Source of the DNA: Hydractinia symbiolongicarpus
Taxonomy: Eukaryota; Cnidaria; Hydrozoa; Anthoathecata; Hydractiniidae
DNA: 60,000 nucleotides
Assembly: GCF_029227915.1 (NCBI RefSeq)
Contig: NC_079888.1
Location: 17,092,001 to 17,152,000, forward strand
Reading direction: 5' to 3'
Part shown: in pieces, positions 56,848 through 60,000 of the stretch
Layout of the letters: each line of letters starts with the position of its first letter
Numbering within the stretch: the stretch's first letter is position 1
Notes under the pieces: generated by a model
The model's input: only the letters and a program-made list of their open reading frames with translations
What the model was told of the DNA's origin: nothing
Databases searched by the model: none
Position numbers and translations under genes: made by a program

Positions 56848-57283
56848 ACGGCTATAGATATATGATAGGCATTGGAACAAATTAACCCAAGAAAATGTTT
56901 GTATATCTAGTAATCATTCGTTAACAGGAATGATATGTTAACAGTCGAGTGCAGTAAGCCAAAACAATATGTAGAGTAAATATCTAAATGCTTTGTCAAT
57001 TTTAAATTGATGACCTATTTTGTTTTGCCTTTGCTTTGATCAAGTGTTCTTGTGCAGAGAGAGTGGCTACTAGAAAGTAATTACTGCAAATAAAAAACAC
57101 TTCTAGTGAATCAGCATATGGAATGCCTTAAATGACTACGGAAATTCCCTTAATTTCTACTTTGTTCTGCGTTATTAATCTTGGCGTCCCATTAAATGAA
57201 TTTGGTTTTGATTAAACACATTGAATACGGTTTCTTTGCTCAGCATCTCTGTGCAATAGCAAGGGTAAGAAACAAGCATAAAT

Positions 57284-57357
57284 CACCGCTGATGGTATTC
57301 CAACCAACAACCTTTAAATTAGAAGTCCAACGCGCTAGTCCATTGCACCACAACGTC
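57284..57357 (-). pseudogene. tRNA-Arg(UCU) pseudogene, heavily mutated
   Basis: Nine changes: C2A, C5T, C11T, C41T, G51T, C56G, C59A and C61A, with the flanking leader also altered. Both T and acceptor stems are broken and box B is lost. A 65-codon plus-strand open frame runs across it but is only a chance reading of the repeat. Repeated at 59821. Confidence 0.85.
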
Positions 57358-57790
57358 ACGTCTATATATATGATAGGCATTGGAGCGATTTAACCCAAGA
57401 AAATGTTTGCACATCTAGTAATCGTTCGTTAACATGTTGAATATGTTAACAGTCGAGTGCAGTAAACCAAAACAATATGTTGAGTAAAAGTCTAAATGCT
57501 TTGTTAATATTAAATTGATGACCTATTTGGTTTTCCTTTTTCTTTGATCAAGTGTCCTTGTGCAGAGAGAGAGAGTGGGTACTAGAAAGTAATTACTGCA
57601 AAAAAGTCTTTAAGTGAATCAGCATATCTAATGCCTTACATGACTACGGATGTTCCATTAAATTCTTTTTTGTTTTGCTTTATCACTCTTGGCTTCCCAT
57701 TAAATGAATTTGGTTTGGATTTAACGCATTGAACACGTTTATTTGCTAAGCATCTCTGTGCAATAGCAAGGGAAAGAAGCTAGCATAAGT

Positions 57791-57864
57791 CACCGCTGAT
57801 GGGAGTCGAACCCACAACCTTTGAATTAGAAGTCCAACGCGCTAGTCCATTGCGCCACAGCGGC
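57791..57864 (-). tRNA. tRNA-Arg-TCT: tRNA-Arg(UCU), consensus copy without nearby terminator
   Basis: Exact consensus; the 3' flank (gggaaagaagctagcataagt on its left, read in pieces) carries no T4 run nearby. Neighbours on both sides are mutated. Confidence 0.92.
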
Positions 57865-58300
57865 ACGGCTATAGATATATGATAGGCAATGGAACAAATT
57901 AACCCAAGAAAATGTTTGCACATCTAGTAATCATTCGTTAACATGATGAATATGTTAACAGCCGAGTGCAGTAAGCCAAAACAATATGTAGAGTAAATAT
58001 TTAAATGCTTTGTCAATATTAAATTGATGACCTATTTTGTTTTGCTTTTTCTTTGATCAAGTGTTCTTGTGCAGAGAGAGTTGCTAGTAGAAAGTAATTA
58101 CTGCAAAGAAAAAAAACTTCTAGTGAATCAGCATATGGAATGCCTTAAATGACTACGGAAATTCCATTAATTTCTACTTTGTTCTGCGTTGTTAATCTTG
58201 GTGTACCATTAAATGAATTTGGTTTTGATTAAACACATTGAATACGGTTTGTTTGCACAGTACCTTTGTTAAATAGCATTGGTAAGAAACTAGCAAAAAT

Positions 58301-58374
58301 CACCGCTGATGGGAGTCGAACCCACTAACTTTGAATTAGAAGTCCAACGCGCTAGTCCATTGCGCCACAGTGGC
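58301..58374 (-). tRNA. tRNA-Arg(UCU), altered
   Basis: G4A (breaks 4-69), G46T and T48A. T5 begins 2 nt downstream. Related to 56270 (offset 2031), but without G1T and G7A. Confidence 0.8.
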
Positions 58375-58806
58375 ACGGCTATATATATATGATAAGCATT
58401 GGAGCAATTTAACCCAACAAAATGTTTGCACATCTAGTAATCATTCGTTAACAGGATGGATATGTTAACAGTCGAGTGCAGCAAGCCAAAACAAGATGTA
58501 GAGTAAAAATCTAAATGCTTTGTCAATAATAGATTGATGACCTATTTGTCTTTGCTTTTTCTTTGATCAAGTGTTCTTGTGCAAAGAGATTGGTTAGTAG
58601 AAAGTAATTGCTGCAAAAAAATCTTTTAGTGAATCAGCATATGGAATGATTTAAATGACTACGGAAATTCCATTAAATTCTATTTTGTTCGGCGTTATTA
58701 ATCTTGGCGTCCCATTAAATGAACTTGGTTTTGATTAAACACATTGAATTCGGTTTGTTTGCGCAGCACCTTTGCTAAATAGCATTGGTAAGAAGCTAGC
58801 AAAAAT

Positions 58807-58879
58807 CACCGCTGATGGAATCGAACCCACAACCTTTGAATTAGAAGTCTAACGCGCTAGTCCATTGCGCCACAGCGGC
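58807..58879 (-). tRNA. tRNA-Arg(UCU)-like, 73 nt, T arm deletion
   Basis: One base is lost and one altered in the 59-61 region (plus strand gatggaatcg), so the T loop or stem is short and box B disrupted; G29A breaks 29-41. T5 begins 2 nt downstream. Probable pseudogene. Confidence 0.75.
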
Positions 58880-59310
58880 ACGGCTATATAAATATCATAG
58901 GCATTGCAGCGATTTAACCCAAGAAAATGGTTACACATCTAGTAATCATTCGGTAACATGATGGATATGTTAACAGTCGAGTTTAGTAAGCCAAAACAAC
59001 ATGTTGAGTAAAAGTCTAATTGCTTTGTCAATATTTAATTGATGACCTATTTGGCTTTGCTTTTTCTTTGATCAAGTGTTCTTGTGCAGAGAGAGTGGTT
59101 AGTAGAAAGTAATTGCTGCAAAAAAATCTTTTAGTGAATCAGCATATCAAATGCCTTAAATGACTACGGAAATTCTATTAATTCTACTTTGTTCGGCGTT
59201 ATTAATCTTGGCGTCCCATTAAATGAACTTGGTTTTGATTAAACACATTGAATTCGGTTTGTTTGCGCAACACCTTTGTTAAGTAGCAATGGTAAGAAAC
59301 TAGCAAAAAT

Positions 59311-59384
59311 CACCGCTGATGGGAGTCGAACCAACAACCTTTGAATTAGAAGTCCAACGCGCTAGTCCATTGCGCCACAGCGGC
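59311..59384 (-). tRNA. tRNA-Arg(UCU), altered
   Basis: G51T breaks the middle pair of the T stem; otherwise consensus. T5 begins 2 nt downstream. Confidence 0.85.
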
Positions 59385-59820
59385 ACGGCTATAGATATAT
59401 GATAGGCATTGGAACAAATTAACCCAAGAAAATGTTTGCATATCTAGTAATCATTCGTTAACAGGAATGATATGTTAACAGTCGAGTGCAGTAAGCCAAA
59501 ACAATATGTAGAGTAAATATCTAAATGCTTTGTCAATTTTAAATTGATGACCTATTTTGTTTTGCCTTTGCTTTGATCAAGTGTTCTTGTGCAGAGAGAG
59601 TGGCTACTAGAAAGTAATTACTGCAAATAAAAAACACTTCTAGTGAATCAGCATATGGAATGCCTTAAATGACTACGGAAATTCCCTTAATTTCTACTTT
59701 GTTCTGCGTTATTAATCTTGGCGTCCCATTAAATGAATTTGGTTTTGATTAAACACATTGAATACGGTTTCTTTGCTCAGCATCTCTGTGCAATAGCAAG
59801 GGTAAGAAACAAGCATAAAT

Positions 59821-59894
59821 CACCGCTGATGGTATTCCAACCAACAACCTTTAAATTAGAAGTCCAACGCGCTAGTCCATTGCACCACAACGTC
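59821..59894 (-). pseudogene. tRNA-Arg(UCU) pseudogene, heavily mutated
   Basis: Same multiply mutated sequence as 57284, offset 2537 bp, so the decayed copy was itself duplicated. The repeat continues to the window edge. Confidence 0.85.
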
Positions 59895-60000
59895 ACGTCT
59901 ATATATATGATAGGCATTGGAGCGATTTAACCCAAGAAAATGTTTGCACATCTAGTAATCGTTCGTTAACATGTTGAATATGTTAACAGTCGAGTGCAGT

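Larger units (their letters stand above)
1..60000 (-). repeat. Tandem array of tRNA-Arg(UCU) units filling the window
   Basis: Seen: 125 tRNA-like copies start at intervals of mostly 505-510 bp, with regular shorter classes of 465, 447, 380 and 326 bp. All are on the minus strand and head to tail. The spacers are homologous throughout, so this is amplification of gene plus flank, not independent insertion. Neither array end is in the window. Known: tRNA genes occur in tandem arrays in some eukaryotes, for example Entamoeba and several animals. The microsatellite-type spacers of Entamoeba arrays are absent here. Inference: this is a locus evolving like a satellite by unequal crossing-over and gene conversion, with parts still carrying plausible genes. 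It has no open frame longer than 108 codons. Confidence 0.97.
54672..60000 (-). repeat. Right segment, 326/510-bp pairs and a 2537-bp duplication
   Basis: tRNAs at 54598/55434 and 54924/55760 are 836 bp apart and give two short-long pairs. The tRNAs at 56774 and 57284 recur at 59311 and 59821 (offset 2537), including a heavily mutated copy. The 326-bp step results from a further deletion of about 54 bp beyond the 380-bp class, at 'ccttacatgacattaaatg' (near 54829 and 55665). Consensus tRNAs at 54924 and 57791 sit next to degenerate ones. Confidence 0.85.

Noticed and set aside
57196-57393. Plus-strand open frame of 65 codons, duplicated at 59733
   Set aside because: It runs antisense over a mutated tRNA copy and is duplicated only because the repeat is. 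No codon-level conservation can be inferred.
1-60000. Bacterial or organellar tRNA array
   Set aside because: No encoded CCA, eukaryotic box A/box B fit and Pol III-type T-runs right after the gene, and closest resemblance to animal nuclear tRNA-Arg-TCT. No other bacterial or organellar gene is present.
1-60000. tRNA-derived SINE family
   Set aside because: Copies are head to tail with homologous spacers, have a full cloverleaf to the discriminator base, and show no A-rich tail or target-site duplications.
1-60000. CRISPR array
   Set aside because: The repeating unit is about 500 bp and the intervening sequence is itself repeated, not unique; no cas genes.
1-60000. Entamoeba-type tRNA array
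   Set aside because: That genus has tandem tRNA arrays, but with short tandem repeats between genes. These spacers have no such microsatellites. The species remains undetermined.

Overview
The whole window is one tandem array of a single transfer RNA gene. I count 125 copies or recognisable derivatives of a eukaryotic-type, intronless nuclear tRNA-Arg with anticodon UCU. All lie on the minus strand, head to tail, one per repeat unit of about 505 bp (shorter variants 326, 380, 447 and 465 bp). The array runs off both ends. I see no protein-coding gene: the short open frames, about 60 to 108 residues and nearly all minus strand, are translations across the same tRNA and spacer sequence. The full-length cloverleaf, internal box A and box B, absence of an encoded CCA end and T-run (RNA polymerase III type) terminators point to a eukaryote nuclear genome. 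The gene resembles metazoan tRNA-Arg-TCT, but I cannot name the species.

Layout. 1-2876: about five and a half units, including early dimer and pentamer duplications. 2877-17487 and 17472-31617: two direct copies of a roughly 14.6-kb block of about 29 tRNA units, near-identical to each other; the second has lost one 465-bp unit. 31618-36278: singly represented, diverged monomers, several with odd stems or anticodons. 36279-54671: a different higher-order repeat built from three diverged monomers (here called V, U and W; 447 + 380 + 509 bp = 1336 bp), often paired into a hexamer of about 2671 bp. 54672-60000: a third arrangement with 326/510-bp pairs and a 2537-bp duplication.

Functional picture (inference). 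The left half keeps intact box A and box B in most copies and a T5 (sometimes T4) run 2 or 13 nt after the gene, so many copies look transcribable. Fourteen copies in the window match the consensus exactly. In the 36-54 kb part the terminator is gone from every copy but one, V copies carry C56G in box B, W copies carry T8C and G57C, and U copies break the T stem. This part looks like a tRNA-derived satellite. Several copies have changed anticodons (ACU, UAU, UCA, UGU, UUU), and some of these changes were themselves amplified.

Conventions used below: standard tRNA numbering on the RNA-sense (minus) strand, with gene bases written as T. 'Consensus' means the sequence shared by the 14 identical copies, for example 2551-2624. 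Stem pairs are 1-72, 10-25, 27-43 and 49-65 inward. The consensus itself has wobble pairs G1-U72, G30-U40 and G49-U65.
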